A DNA stretch of 64,000 nucleotides from Candidatus Pedobacter colombiensis (GTDB lineage Bacteria; Bacteroidota; Bacteroidia; Sphingobacteriales; Sphingobacteriaceae), in contig CP119313.1 of the NCBI GenBank assembly GCA_029202485.1, forward strand, positions 4,836,001-4,900,000, given 5' to 3'. Positions 34,626 to 44,600 of this stretch are shown here, one piece after another (within the stretch, counting starts at the first letter, position 1; every line of letters begins with the position of its first letter). Below the pieces are notes generated by a model. The model was not told the DNA's origin. It saw only the letters and a program-made list of their open reading frames with translations, and ran no database searches. The translations under genes and the position numbers were made by a program.

Positions 34626-37043
34626 TTGAAAAAACCATTAACCCTCATTTTCTACCTGCTACTATCCTTTGTTGGCGCTGCAAATCTATATGCGGCGACC
34701 GACAAAGGCATAATTACCGGTAAAGTAATTGAAGAGGTAGGTGCGCTCCCTATTCCATCTGCCGTAGTAGCTGTTTATGAGGCTGATGCCGAACGTCCAT
34801 TTGCAACCACATCTACAGATGAGAATGGCTTTTTTAAGTTTAACGCCTTAAAGTATGCGACCTACCGGGTAAAAATAAGCTACGTGGGCTTTACAGCCTT
34901 AACAGTTAATGAAGTTATCCTTACCGAAAAAAATGCCGAGCGCAATTTGGGGACCCTAAAATTAAGCAGTGAGCAGAATAACTTAAATGAGGTAACCATT
35001 ACCGCAGAAAAGCCAGTTATAGAATTTACCGCCGACATGATTACCTACAATGTAGATAAATCTATTTTGGCTGAAGGAAGTACAGCTACCGATATTCTTA
35101 AAAATGTACCCATGGTACAGGTTGATATCGATGGAAAGGCTACCATTGCAGGAAAGCGGTCGACCAGGATTTTTATCGATGGGAAACCTTCAGATTACAT
35201 GACTTCTAATATCGCTGATCTTTTAAATGTCCTGCCTTCTGATGCGATAGAGAAGATAGAGGTGATGACAAATCCCCCGGCCAGGTATTCCGGCGATGGG
35301 GAGGGCATCATTAACATTGTGATGAAAAAGGGATTTGCGATTGGCTTTAATGGCAATGCGGGCATTACGGCAGGTGTACAGGGAAACACCAATATGAATA
35401 CCAATGCCTCCTATCGAAGTAAGAACTACTCGCTAACGGGAAGTGCAGCCTACCGCTCCAATGTTGCCAAAAGTACCTCGCACTCCTATCGCGAAAACTT
35501 TGACCTGGTTAAAGACACCACTTTCTATTACGACAATTACGGCAATAGCAGAAGTAACACTAATGGTGGAAACTTTAGAGCCGGACTTGACTGGGACATT
35601 ACAACACAGCAGAACCTACGCGTGAGCACTAACTTTAATACCAACAGCAACAACAGCAGGTCGGGCACTGATTTTAACTTTTTAAGTGAAGAACTAGCCT
35701 TGAAACGTGTCCGTAACCAAATGAGTACTGCCAAGGGAGGAAGTCATAGTCTGGTATTTAACGCCGATTATAGTTTAAAAGGAAAAGAAAGCGGCGACAA
35801 GTTAACCATTGGATTAACCATCAATAACAACACCAACGACAACCTAAGACTATTGGACCAGCATTACACTTTACCGGTTACCTTAAAACCTTCATTACGT
35901 GAAAATACCGATGGGGTGGGCAACAATGGTCTTACTTTTAACCTGGATTATGACAGACCTGTTTTTAAAAAGCGGGATCGGTTTGAAGCCGGAGTGATGT
36001 ACACACACCGAAAAAATGACAACGACATGCTGGTGAGAGACTTTAATTTTGCTACTCAGGAATATGTCATTGCCCAAAAACTCAGCAATCAGTTCCTCTA
36101 CAATGAAAAGATAATTGCCGGATATACTTCCTATAACTATAAAGGCAAGAGCATTGGTATTAAAGCAGCTCTTAGGGCTGAGCTGACAGATGTAAACTTC
36201 GACCTGTCGACCGGCGATAGCTATAACATTAAACCCTATTTAAGTTTGTTTCCAAATATCTCCATTAATCACTTTTTCAAGAAAAGATACAATATTGGTG
36301 CTACTTATAGCGTACGTATAAACAGACCAAGGGAGAACACCCTAAACCCACAGATCAATAACAACGATACACTTAACATTTCGTTTGGTAACCCTGCACT
36401 GGTTCCTGCTTATACACAGCAAATGGACGTCAGCTTTGGTGCATTTGGTGAAAAGTGGTCTTTTACCCCCCGGCTATCCTACTCTACCAGCGGCGGCGTT
36501 ATAGAGCGTTACCGTTCTGTAAATGTAGTAAACGGGGTAGCGACATCCGAAACCACCTATTTCAACGTGGGCTCCAATGATATTTTCGGATTGATATTGA
36601 TTGGAAACTACAGGCCTAGCAAGAAGTTAACCGCCAATGCCAATTTTACGCTCACACAGAGCAAATACTCATCTTCCTTAAATAGTGCATTAAACAGAGA
36701 TGGTTTAAGCATCAGAAGCGCTCTGGGATTGTCTATGCAACTTCCGCTTAAAACAGCTTTTGAAGCCAATGTCAATTACGCCAACAATGCAAATGCGCAA
36801 GGCCGGACGAAGGCTTCCGTTGCCAGCAGCATGGCCGCTAGAAAGACTTTCCTGAAAAACAGGCTGAGTGCAAGAGTAAGTGTTAACGATCCTTTTGGCA
36901 AACGTAACAATACCCTATTTAGTGAAGGTGTCAATTTCAGATTGCAAAGTTACTCCGCCAGCAATACCAGTAATGTAACTATGACTTTGAATTATCGCTT
37001 TACAAAAATTAAAAAAGTTCCAACTCCACCTAAAACCCAATAG
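34626..37043 (+). CDS. TonB-dependent receptor-like outer-membrane beta-barrel protein (second of a tandem pair)
   Basis: An 805-residue paralogue of the preceding protein, with the same order: signal peptide (1-24), CarboxypepD_reg (30-120), plug (130-235, ATDILKNVPMVQVDIDG, FIDGKPSD, LLNVLPSDAIEKIEVMTNPPARY) and OMP_b-brl_3 barrel. The start is TTG at 34626, chosen because it places a good signal peptide (KKPLTLIFYLLLSFVGAANLYA) directly after it. The two genes differ enough that duplication is old. The 26-base gap suggests one transcript. Substrate unknown. Confidence 0.88.
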   Translation: MKKPLTLIFYLLLSFVGAANLYAATDKGIITGKVIEEVGALPIPSAVVAVYEADAERPFATTSTDENGFFKFNALKYATYRVKISYVGFTALTVNEVILTEKNAERNLGTLKLSSEQNNLNEVTITAEKPVIEFTADMITYNVDKSILAEGSTATDILKNVPMVQVDIDGKATIAGKRSTRIFIDGKPSDYMTSNIADLLNVLPSDAIEKIEVMTNPPARYSGDGEGIINIVMKKGFAIGFNGNAGITAGVQGNTNMNTNASYRSKNYSLTGSAAYRSNVAKSTSHSYRENFDLVKDTTFYYDNYGNSRSNTNGGNFRAGLDWDITTQQNLRVSTNFNTNSNNSRSGTDFNFLSEELALKRVRNQMSTAKGGSHSLVFNADYSLKGKESGDKLTIGLTINNNTNDNLRLLDQHYTLPVTLKPSLRENTDGVGNNGLTFNLDYDRPVFKKRDRFEAGVMYTHRKNDNDMLVRDFNFATQEYVIAQKLSNQFLYNEKIIAGYTSYNYKGKSIGIKAALRAELTDVNFDLSTGDSYNIKPYLSLFPNISINHFFKKRYNIGATYSVRINRPRENTLNPQINNNDTLNISFGNPALVPAYTQQMDVSFGAFGEKWSFTPRLSYSTSGGVIERYRSVNVVNGVATSETTYFNVGSNDIFGLILIGNYRPSKKLTANANFTLTQSKYSSSLNSALNRDGLSIRSALGLSMQLPLKTAFEANVNYANNANAQGRTKASVASSMAARKTFLKNRLSARVSVNDPFGKRNNTLFSEGVNFRLQSYSASNTSNVTMTLNYRFTKIKKVPTPPKTQ

Positions 37044-37077
37044 CCGGGCTAAAATCAGAAATTCGTATATTGCGGAC

Positions 37078-37632
37078 ATGGAAGAGCGTAATCCCTGGAT
37101 AACAATTGACAGCCATAAAATCTACGAAAACAACTGGATAGGCTTAACAGAACACAATGTGATCAACCCTTCAGGGGGTAAGGGTATATATGGCGAAGTT
37201 CATTTTAAGAATTATGCCATAGGCATTATGGTATTAGACGAAAACCATAACACCTGGCTGGTAGGTCAGTACCGATTTCCTTTAAAGGCATATAGCTGGG
37301 AGATTCCGGAAGGTGGCGGGTCATTAGAATCCGATCCTTTGGAAAGTGCACAACGCGAATTGCAGGAAGAAACCGGCCTTCTGGCAAATGAATGGATCGA
37401 GCTACAACGAATGCATTTATCTAATTCCGTAAGTAATGAATTGGCGATCATTTACATGGCCAGAGATTTAACTCAGGGCGAATCCTCACCCGAAGAAACG
37501 GAAGAACTGAAATTGCGTAAACTCCCATTTGATGAAGCTTATCAAATGGTGATTAATGGCGAAATTACCGACAGCATGAGTGTTGCCGCTATTTTGAGGA
37601 CCAAAATATTGATCCTTGAAGGTCATCTTTAA
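37078..37632 (+). CDS. NUDIX hydrolase, ADP-ribose pyrophosphatase-like
   Basis: A 184-residue protein with a NUDIX box near residues 78-100 ending AQRELQEETGL, so the REXXEE metal-binding Glu residues are intact. The upstream Glu of the consensus box is displaced by one position (ESDP), as seen in some family members. The preceding VGQYRFPLKAYSWEIPEGGG is characteristic of ADP-ribose pyrophosphatases. It likely hydrolyses a nucleoside-diphosphate-linked compound, ADP-ribose being the best guess. It lies 25 bases before the acyltransferase gene. Confidence 0.88.
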   Translation: MEERNPWITIDSHKIYENNWIGLTEHNVINPSGGKGIYGEVHFKNYAIGIMVLDENHNTWLVGQYRFPLKAYSWEIPEGGGSLESDPLESAQRELQEETGLLANEWIELQRMHLSNSVSNELAIIYMARDLTQGESSPEETEELKLRKLPFDEAYQMVINGEITDSMSVAAILRTKILILEGHL

Positions 37633-37657
37633 TTTTTTATCTACATTAAAATAAACT

Positions 37658-38413
37658 ATGAATAAGTTTTTAGGCTATATCTTCAGTCTCCTATTTTATA
37701 TCTTCTTTGGTTTAACATTGGTGATCTTCCATCCTATTCAATGGATTTGCTATAAGTTCTTTGGCTATAAGACACACAAAGCATCTGTTGATGCGCTTAA
37801 CTTTTTCTTAACCTACGCTGATCTGTTGATGGGCAGCTCCATTACTTTTATAAATCATCAAGACCTGCCTACTGATAGACCCATCATTTTTGTGGCCAAT
37901 CACCAAAGCATGTTCGATATTCCCGCCCTCATCTGGTTCCTAAGAAAATACCATGTAAAATTCATTTCTAAAATTGAGCTTACAAAAGGTATTCCTTCTA
38001 TTTCCTTTAACCTGAAATATGGCGGCGGTGCTAACATCAATCGTAAAGATAGCAAGCAGGCTGTTTCTGAACTGATAAAGCTGGGACGAAGACTGAAAGA
38101 AAATAACTGGTCGGCCATGATCTTCGCCGAAGGCACCCGCGCCAAAGATGGACAAATGAAGCCTTTTCAGGTTGGAGGTATTGCTACACTTTTAAAAATA
38201 GTCCCTAACGCTTTAATTGTACCCATAGCGATTGAAAACTCATGGAAACTGGTGCAATATGGGGCCTATCCTTTAAGCTTTGGCGAAAAATTGAAGTGGA
38301 CCGTATTAGCTCCCGTAGAGCCGCTCAATAAAAACCCTGAAGAAATTGTACTTGAAGCCGAAAATGCAATCAGGGTTAAGTTAAACCAGGTAAAAGCCCC
38401 AGGTACGATTTAG
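37658..38413 (+). CDS. 1-acyl-sn-glycerol-3-phosphate acyltransferase (PlsC-like)
   Basis: A 251-residue membrane-associated acyltransferase with an N-terminal hydrophobic helix (8-32), the catalytic HX4D motif NHQSMFD near residue 80, a glycerophosphate-binding GGGANINRKDS segment near 122, and FAEGTRAKDG near 157. It would acylate lysophosphatidic acid in phospholipid synthesis. Its stop overlaps the stop of the convergent LytTR gene by four bases. Confidence 0.92.
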   Translation: MNKFLGYIFSLLFYIFFGLTLVIFHPIQWICYKFFGYKTHKASVDALNFFLTYADLLMGSSITFINHQDLPTDRPIIFVANHQSMFDIPALIWFLRKYHVKFISKIELTKGIPSISFNLKYGGGANINRKDSKQAVSELIKLGRRLKENNWSAMIFAEGTRAKDGQMKPFQVGGIATLLKIVPNALIVPIAIENSWKLVQYGAYPLSFGEKLKWTVLAPVEPLNKNPEEIVLEAENAIRVKLNQVKAPGTI

Positions 38414-39165
38414 ATATTTTTATTGTCTATATGCCTAAAAAACTCGTCCCTGTAAGTATCCCCTATCGGAATAGTTTTGCTGCATATAGTGATCCTGCTG
38501 CGTTCAATACTTTCAATTTTATCCAGCGCAATGATGTACGATTTATGAACCCTGATGAATTTCCCTTTAGGTAAGGTCTCTTCCATCTTTTTCATATTCT
38601 GCAATGTAATTACCCGCTCAGTCTTTGTAAAGATGGAAATGTAATCCTTCAAACCTTCAATATAAAGAATATCATCTAACTCAATTTTCTGAATTTTATG
38701 CTCTGTTTTTACAAAGATAAAGTCCTGAATAGGACTTACCGGCTGTGGGGCTGGAACGATAGCCATTAATGGCTGTATTGGGGAGTCAGGAGGACTGGCC
38801 ACCTTTACCACCTGATTATGCACCTTTTCTACAGCTTTATAAAAGCGATCGAATGCAATGGGCTTTAATAAATAATCAGACACATTCAGGTCGTAACTTT
38901 CCAATGCGTACTGAGAATAAGCCGTAGTTAAAATAAAGTTAGCCTTCCCACTGGCAATCTTTAAAAACTGTATTCCGGTCAATTCAGGCATCTGAATATC
39001 CAAAAACACAATATCTATCCCACCAGCCTGCACCATTTGCAATGCTTCAATGGCATTTTCTGAGCGCTTAACCAGCTCCAGAAATGGCACTTTAGAAACG
39101 TAATCCTCTATAATATCCAGCGCTAACGGTTCATCATCAACAGCTATACATTTTAACTTTATCAT
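38410..39165 (-). CDS. LytTR-family response regulator
   Basis: A 251-residue regulator with an N-terminal receiver domain (phosphoacceptor Asp in IVFLDIQMPELTG near residue 56; conserved Lys in LLKPIAF) joined by a Pro-rich linker (130-150) to a LytTR DNA-binding domain (165-250, HKIQKIELDDILYIEGLKDYISI, FIRVHKSYIIAL). Such regulators bind promoter repeats. It overlaps its kinase gene by four bases, giving a translationally coupled pair. Target genes cannot be read from this window. Confidence 0.93.
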   Translation of the reverse strand: MIKLKCIAVDDEPLALDIIEDYVSKVPFLELVKRSENAIEALQMVQAGGIDIVFLDIQMPELTGIQFLKIASGKANFILTTAYSQYALESYDLNVSDYLLKPIAFDRFYKAVEKVHNQVVKVASPPDSPIQPLMAIVPAPQPVSPIQDFIFVKTEHKIQKIELDDILYIEGLKDYISIFTKTERVITLQNMKKMEETLPKGKFIRVHKSYIIALDKIESIERSRITICSKTIPIGDTYRDEFFRHIDNKNI

Positions 39166-40196
39166 ATATCAAGCATTAGTTCGGTGGTATAATGAGTTGC
39201 CGAATTTACAATATTTAATTTATACCTATCGGGATAAAGTAATTGCAGTCTGCGCTCTACATTATTTAAGCCCACCCCACCCATTACATCTTTATTATAT
39301 TTATTCTTCTTATTCGTCACACTAAAGTGCAATATTTTCTGGTTGGCAATAATATTGATCCTGATCGGGTCGGTCGGATCATTAGCCACCCCATGTTTAA
39401 ACGCATTTTCTACGAAAGATATCAATATCAATGGCACCACCTGCTGATCATCTATCTCTCCATTTAAGGTAAGTTCAACCGCAGCCCCATCCTTAAACCT
39501 CAATTTCTGTAGTTCAATATAACTTTGAACATAGGTAATCTCCTTACTTAATGAAACCCAGCTATCGTTACTCTCGTAAATCATATAGCGCATAATTTCG
39601 GATAGCTTTAAAATAGCGTCGGCAGTTTTATCAGACTTTTGATATGCCAGGGAATAAATATTATTTAAAGAATTAAAAAGAAAATGCGGGTTAAGCTGTG
39701 ATTTTAGGAACTGTAGCTCCATGTCTCTTTTTTCACTTACCAGATTGCGCTGTATGCGTTCACTCCCAAACCAATCTATTGCAAACTTTAACAGCGCACT
39801 TACAACAACGAAAAAACCGGAGACAAAAATTGCAAATACTACGTACTTAGTCAGCTCAAAGTACTCTATTTTACCCGTTTCCTTACTAAGATACGCTAAA
39901 AAGAAATCACTGTTTAAACTGGCTACCACCGTCTTTATGATCACCATGATGGCGATAAGCATAAAGATCGAAAGCATATAGAGCCCATATTTCTTTTTCT
40001 GCTTTACGAGAATGGGTATTAACAGGGTGTAGTTGATATAAAAGATCGAAAGATTGATGATCGCAAAATATCCAAACTTCACCAGGGCTTCATACAAGGA
40101 TGGTTTTTGCTCACCACTAAAAGTATCCCATAACAATACAGATAATATAAGCAGCCAAAAAAATAGGTGTACAGCTAAAGGGCCTTTGTTTTTCAT
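39162..40196 (-). CDS. LytS-type sensor histidine kinase
   Basis: A 344-residue membrane kinase with four hydrophobic helices in residues 8-150 and no obvious sensor domain. The cytoplasmic part begins LVSEKRDMELQFLKSQLNPHFLFNSLNNIYSLA, where the His of NPHFLFN is the phosphoacceptor, and continues with an ATPase region (VPLILISFVENAFKHGV, GGVGLNNVERRLQLLYP). It is the partner of the adjacent LytTR regulator. The stimulus is unknown. Confidence 0.93.
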   Translation of the reverse strand: MKNKGPLAVHLFFWLLILSVLLWDTFSGEQKPSLYEALVKFGYFAIINLSIFYINYTLLIPILVKQKKKYGLYMLSIFMLIAIMVIIKTVVASLNSDFFLAYLSKETGKIEYFELTKYVVFAIFVSGFFVVVSALLKFAIDWFGSERIQRNLVSEKRDMELQFLKSQLNPHFLFNSLNNIYSLAYQKSDKTADAILKLSEIMRYMIYESNDSWVSLSKEITYVQSYIELQKLRFKDGAAVELTLNGEIDDQQVVPLILISFVENAFKHGVANDPTDPIRINIIANQKILHFSVTNKKNKYNKDVMGGVGLNNVERRLQLLYPDRYKLNIVNSATHYTTELMLDI

Positions 40197-40403
40197 TTAT
40201 ACGGGTAATAATTAAACATTTGAGCTATCAAATTACACAAATCTAATTATTTTAAAATGGTGGTGTTCGACGAACGGGCATTTTTCTTCTACCAACTCCT
40301 ATTTAACTGTTTATCTAGGATAAAATCCACTTGGTCTAAAAGATTTTAGCAGCCTGTTTTTATTTATTCTCTTTGTTTCATCAAAACAACAAATCAAGGA
40401 CTT

Positions 40404-40574
40404 ATGAAAAAGTTAGCAAATACATCGCCATTTTTACTACTGCTGGTTCCAGTCTTTATAGTGATCTTATTGACCTTCATGACCACGGGTTCTGATCGTC
40501 AAAATGAGGATTTAGCTGCAAAAGCTCCTGCTGTTAAGACTACGATAACCAAGGTTGTAGTAAGCCCATTCTAA
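40404..40574 (+). CDS. Tiny single-pass membrane peptide
   Basis: A 56-residue frame in an otherwise gene-free 500-base gap. It has a Lys-Lys start, a strong helix (SPFLLLLVPVFIVILLTFM, residues 8-26) and a hydrophilic tail ending VVVSPF. A near-consensus -7 box (TCTCTTTG, 40368-40375) lies 28 bases upstream and a terminator follows at 40671. I see no homologue by eye. The membrane topology and flanking signals support a real gene, but its short length leaves doubt. The bases 40197-40360 upstream hold nothing I recognise. Confidence 0.5.
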   Translation: MKKLANTSPFLLLLVPVFIVILLTFMTTGSDRQNEDLAAKAPAVKTTITKVVVSPF

Positions 40575-40670
40575 GTAACCTGATCCTTTAGCTTTCGGCT
40601 ACATACTACCTACAGCGATTTATCGCTATGGGTATCTAGCATATAAATTTTAGTTTAGTTAATAATAAAA

Positions 40671-40697
40671 AATGGCGGTGGATACCGCCATTTTTTT
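40671..40697. terminator. Bidirectional hairpin terminator
   Basis: A 9-bp perfect stem, AATGGCGGT (40671-40679) and ACCGCCATT (40684-40692), loop GGAT, flanked by A residues on the left and T residues on the right. It can serve both the tiny peptide gene (+) and the PorP/SprF gene ending at 40699 (-). Confidence 0.85.
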
Positions 40698-40698
40698 A

Positions 40699-41559
40699 TC
40701 AAAACTCTACACCAAGCACAACATCAAATATTCCCCCGCTTAATCCCCGTACTGCTGTAGGCTCACTATTGTACAAAGTCGATATCCGAAATTTATGACT
40801 CCGGAAACCAAGTCCACCGGTAAAACTATTATTACTATGATACATGGTGTAGAAGTCTAAATTCGCATTTACACTCCATTCAGCAGCCAAATCTAATTGA
40901 TTGCTAAATCCCTTTAAGCCCCTGTAAACAATCATTGGCTTTACAGATAGTTGTTTGTCGAAAGACAACCTGTAACTCACAGAACTATAAAAAGTAGTGT
41001 AATCAACTGTACTAATTTGATGTGAACGTTTTTGATTTAAATTTAAATAGCTAAACTGAGCCTCCAAATTATTAGCCTGATAAGCAACTCCAAAGTTACC
41101 ATCAAAATAACTGTCCCTCCTATCGTTGTAACTCATTAATGCAGGATCACGAATACCGCTTGAAGTGGCACCGGCCTGATCTAAACGCTCCTGACTCCAT
41201 GTTAAAGATACGCCAAACCTTAAATTATCATTTTCTGATAATGGTAAACGATAAGAAAAGCTACTCATGGCTTGAGTTCTTGATAATAAACCAGCCTTAT
41301 CAGTAATTAAATTTGCGCCTATTCCTGCCTTATCACTTATAGGTGTGGCAGCAGAAATACTCATTAGCGATGGACCACCGTCTATTTTATTCCATTGGCT
41401 GCTATAATTAAGATATATACTCGTCTTATGCCCGTTGCCAGCCATAGCAGGATTAACCAAATAGGGATTATTATAATATTGACTCTTTTGAGGTACAATT
41501 TGTGCCTGGATACTAATGCCTGTACTTATTAAGAGAATTATTCCAAAAATTTTTTTCAT
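40699..41559 (-). CDS. PorP/SprF family T9SS-associated outer-membrane protein (second copy)
   Basis: A 286-residue barrel protein with a signal peptide (1-19), the opening VPQKSQYYNNPYLVNPAMAGNG and the LNYSSQW segment, then alternating strands typical of the family. It is 56 residues shorter than the first copy at 11215. It lies 53 bases downstream of the giant YDG-repeat gene and on the same strand, so it is the likely export partner of that protein. Confidence 0.9.
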   Translation of the reverse strand: MKKIFGIILLISTGISIQAQIVPQKSQYYNNPYLVNPAMAGNGHKTSIYLNYSSQWNKIDGGPSLMSISAATPISDKAGIGANLITDKAGLLSRTQAMSSFSYRLPLSENDNLRFGVSLTWSQERLDQAGATSSGIRDPALMSYNDRRDSYFDGNFGVAYQANNLEAQFSYLNLNQKRSHQISTVDYTTFYSSVSYRLSFDKQLSVKPMIVYRGLKGFSNQLDLAAEWSVNANLDFYTMYHSNNSFTGGLGFRSHKFRISTLYNSEPTAVRGLSGGIFDVVLGVEF

Positions 41560-41612
41560 CAGTATAAATTTGTTATTAATGTTTTAGAAGTTATCAATTG
41601 TATCACAGCAGC

Positions 41613-44600
41613 TTACCTTACTATCGTGATAAATCCTTTTATAACCCTGACCTTCTGATCGGTAAATTTGATCATATAGTAATAAGTCCCCTCGGCCAAT
41701 GGTGCTCCGTTTACTGTACCATCCCAGGTATTTTTGTAACCATTCACAGTATATAAAACTCTGCCTGCACGGTCAAAAATAGTGACCACATGATTCGGAT
41801 AATTTTCGATATTCTTAATCACCCAGGTATCATTGATTCCATCACCGTTTGGTGAAAAATTGTTCTCCGCTTCAATGATATAGTCTTCCCTAACCTCTAC
41901 TGTAATTGGTAAAGTAATGCTGTATCCTTTGCTATTTGTAATGGTAACCTGATAGGTCATGGTAGTTAATGGTTGGGCTACGGGATTACTGATATTTGCA
42001 TTGCTTAAACCTATTCCGGTCCAACGGTAACTAACCACATCCTCGGCCTGCACACGCAGTTGGGAACTTAACCCCTTACCAATGCCTGGACTGGAGATAT
42101 AATCCGTTGGTATTTTTAAGCCAACCTGGGTACCAGTACCTGTAATAACAGGAGTCGCATCTACCTTAAGGTTAAAGCTCCTGCTGATTTTGTCTACACC
42201 ACCATTGGCAGTACCTCCGTTATCGGTAATGGTTACAGTTATATTGGCTTCACCTAATTGTCCTGGTTTTATCTTGTAAATCACCTGATTGTTTATAACC
42301 TCCAGACGATCAAATAGTGATGCACGATCAGTTTGGATGCTTGCAGTAACAGTTTGATGAAGCTCCGGCCCAGGGCTCACATTTTCTAAACCAATACGTT
42401 CCTCTTTTCCAGTCTGGAAATAGATTCGTTGATCCGCAATCGGATTTAATGTTGGCTGTTCATTTACATCCTCAATTTGAACAATAAATATCTGATCTAA
42501 AGTAAAACCGTATTGAGTTGTACTTCTTACCCGAATGCTATAACTTGATTTTTCCTCATAATCTAAACTTTGACTGGTTCTCAACTCTTTACCTACAATT
42601 TGGAATTTACTATTGTCAATGTCTCCCGCACCTGTGGCAAACGAGTAGGTAAATGTTGCATTTGGATCTTGAGAGGTAGAGCTTAAATCACCTACTTTAG
42701 TACCCGCAGGCCTGTTCTCAAATACAACAATGGCTGCTAAGCTGACACTGGTTGGTGCGCCGGGTTTCACCTGCAAAACACCATTTTGATAGCTAATGCT
42801 ATAATTAATGGCCGATGCTCCACCCACCATAATCGGATAACTACCCATTCCGCTATTTAAGGTTGCTGTTGTACCTATATAAGGTAAAGCATTTAGTGCG
42901 GCTACGCCTTCGTTATTTACAAAACCTCTATAACTTATGGTTAAAGGCGGATTCTCTGTACCTACAAACTTCTCCTTAGAGTCTCCAATAATCGTTAGGT
43001 TCGCCTGTTTAATTTCAAAAGAGTTACCTACAAACTGAAGCGCATAATTTGCTCCTGCAACCAGACTACCTTTGTTTATGGCATAAAACCCTACGTTCTC
43101 GCCTGATGCCCTTGCAAGGTTTCCACTAAGCACATCTGTCCCCAACAATCCTCCAGGAGTTATCGTGTAGTTTAAGTCTGGATTTACCGCTCCGTAAATT
43201 TTGTTTTGATTTGCATTAACAGTTACAATAACCGGTTTCGTCGAAATATTGGCTACCGCAGTAGATATTGAGACTAGGTTATAGTTTCCAGCAGCTGAAC
43301 CGCTCAAAACCATGCCGGTGGCAGTTACAGTTTTACCGGTGCCTACGTTTGCATCAGAGAAGTTAGCAAAACCTCCGGTTAATGTAAGCTTACCTGCATC
43401 TGTTGTTAGCGGTGTTACACTGCGATCTGCTATCATGGCTGATGTTAGCCCATCATAAACTTTATTGCTCGCGCCGAAACTTCCTGTTATATCTTTGGGT
43501 GTAATATTGGCTGTAGTAGGCAATACCGAGATTAGATGATAGTTTCCGGCAACCGCACCACTTAAAGTCATTCCTGTTGCAGTGACTGCTTTACCTATAC
43601 CAGCATTTGCATCGGCAAAGCTAGCCACACCACCCGTTAAGGTTAATTTGCCTGCATCTACAACCAATGGTGTTATTGTACGATTTGTGATTACTGCTGA
43701 AGTTAATCCATCATAAACTTTATTTGCCGATGTGAAACTTCCGGTAATATCCAGGGCGGTAATGTTAGCCGTCGTCGGCAACACAGAAACTAAATTATAA
43801 TTACCTGCTGCTGCCCCCCCTAAAGTCATTCCTGTTGCAGTGACAGTTTTACCAATACCAGCATTTGCATCAGCAAAGCTAGCCACACCACCCGTTAAGG
43901 TCAAATTTCCAGCATCTGCAACCAAAGATGTTATGGTCCGATCTATGATGACCGCTAAAGTTAAACCATCATAAATCTTACTTGATGCCGTAAAACTACC
44001 TGTAATATTTTTGGGCATAATATTAGCAACCGCTGGTGATACAGCGATTAAATTATAGTTTCCTGCTGCAGAACCACCTAAAGTCATTCCGCTTGCAGTA
44101 ACAGCTTTCCCAATACCTGCATTTGCATCAGCAAAGCTAGCCACACCACCCGTTAAGGTCAGGTTACCAGCGTCTGCAGCCAAAGGAGTTATTGTTCTGC
44201 TTATTATGGAAGCCGATGATAATCCATCATAAACCTTATCTTCTGATACAAAACTTCCTGTGATTTCTTTGGCGGTGATATTTGCAATTGAAGGTGAAAC
44301 AGAAATCAAATTGTAGTTTCCTGCTGCAGAACCACCTAAGACCATTCCTGTTGCGGTTACTGTTTTTCCTGTGCCCGCATTTGCATTGGCAAAATTGGCT
44401 GAGCCTCCTGTTAATGTCAGCTTACCTGCATCTGTAGCTAAAGGAATTATTGTTCTGTTTGTTATTGAAGCCGCTGTTACTCCGTCATAAACTTTATCTT
44501 CGGAGCTGAAGCTTCCTATGATGTCCAAAGCCGTGATATTCGCCGTTGCAGGTGATACAGAAATCAGATTATAGTTTCCTGCAGCTGTGCCATCCAAAGT

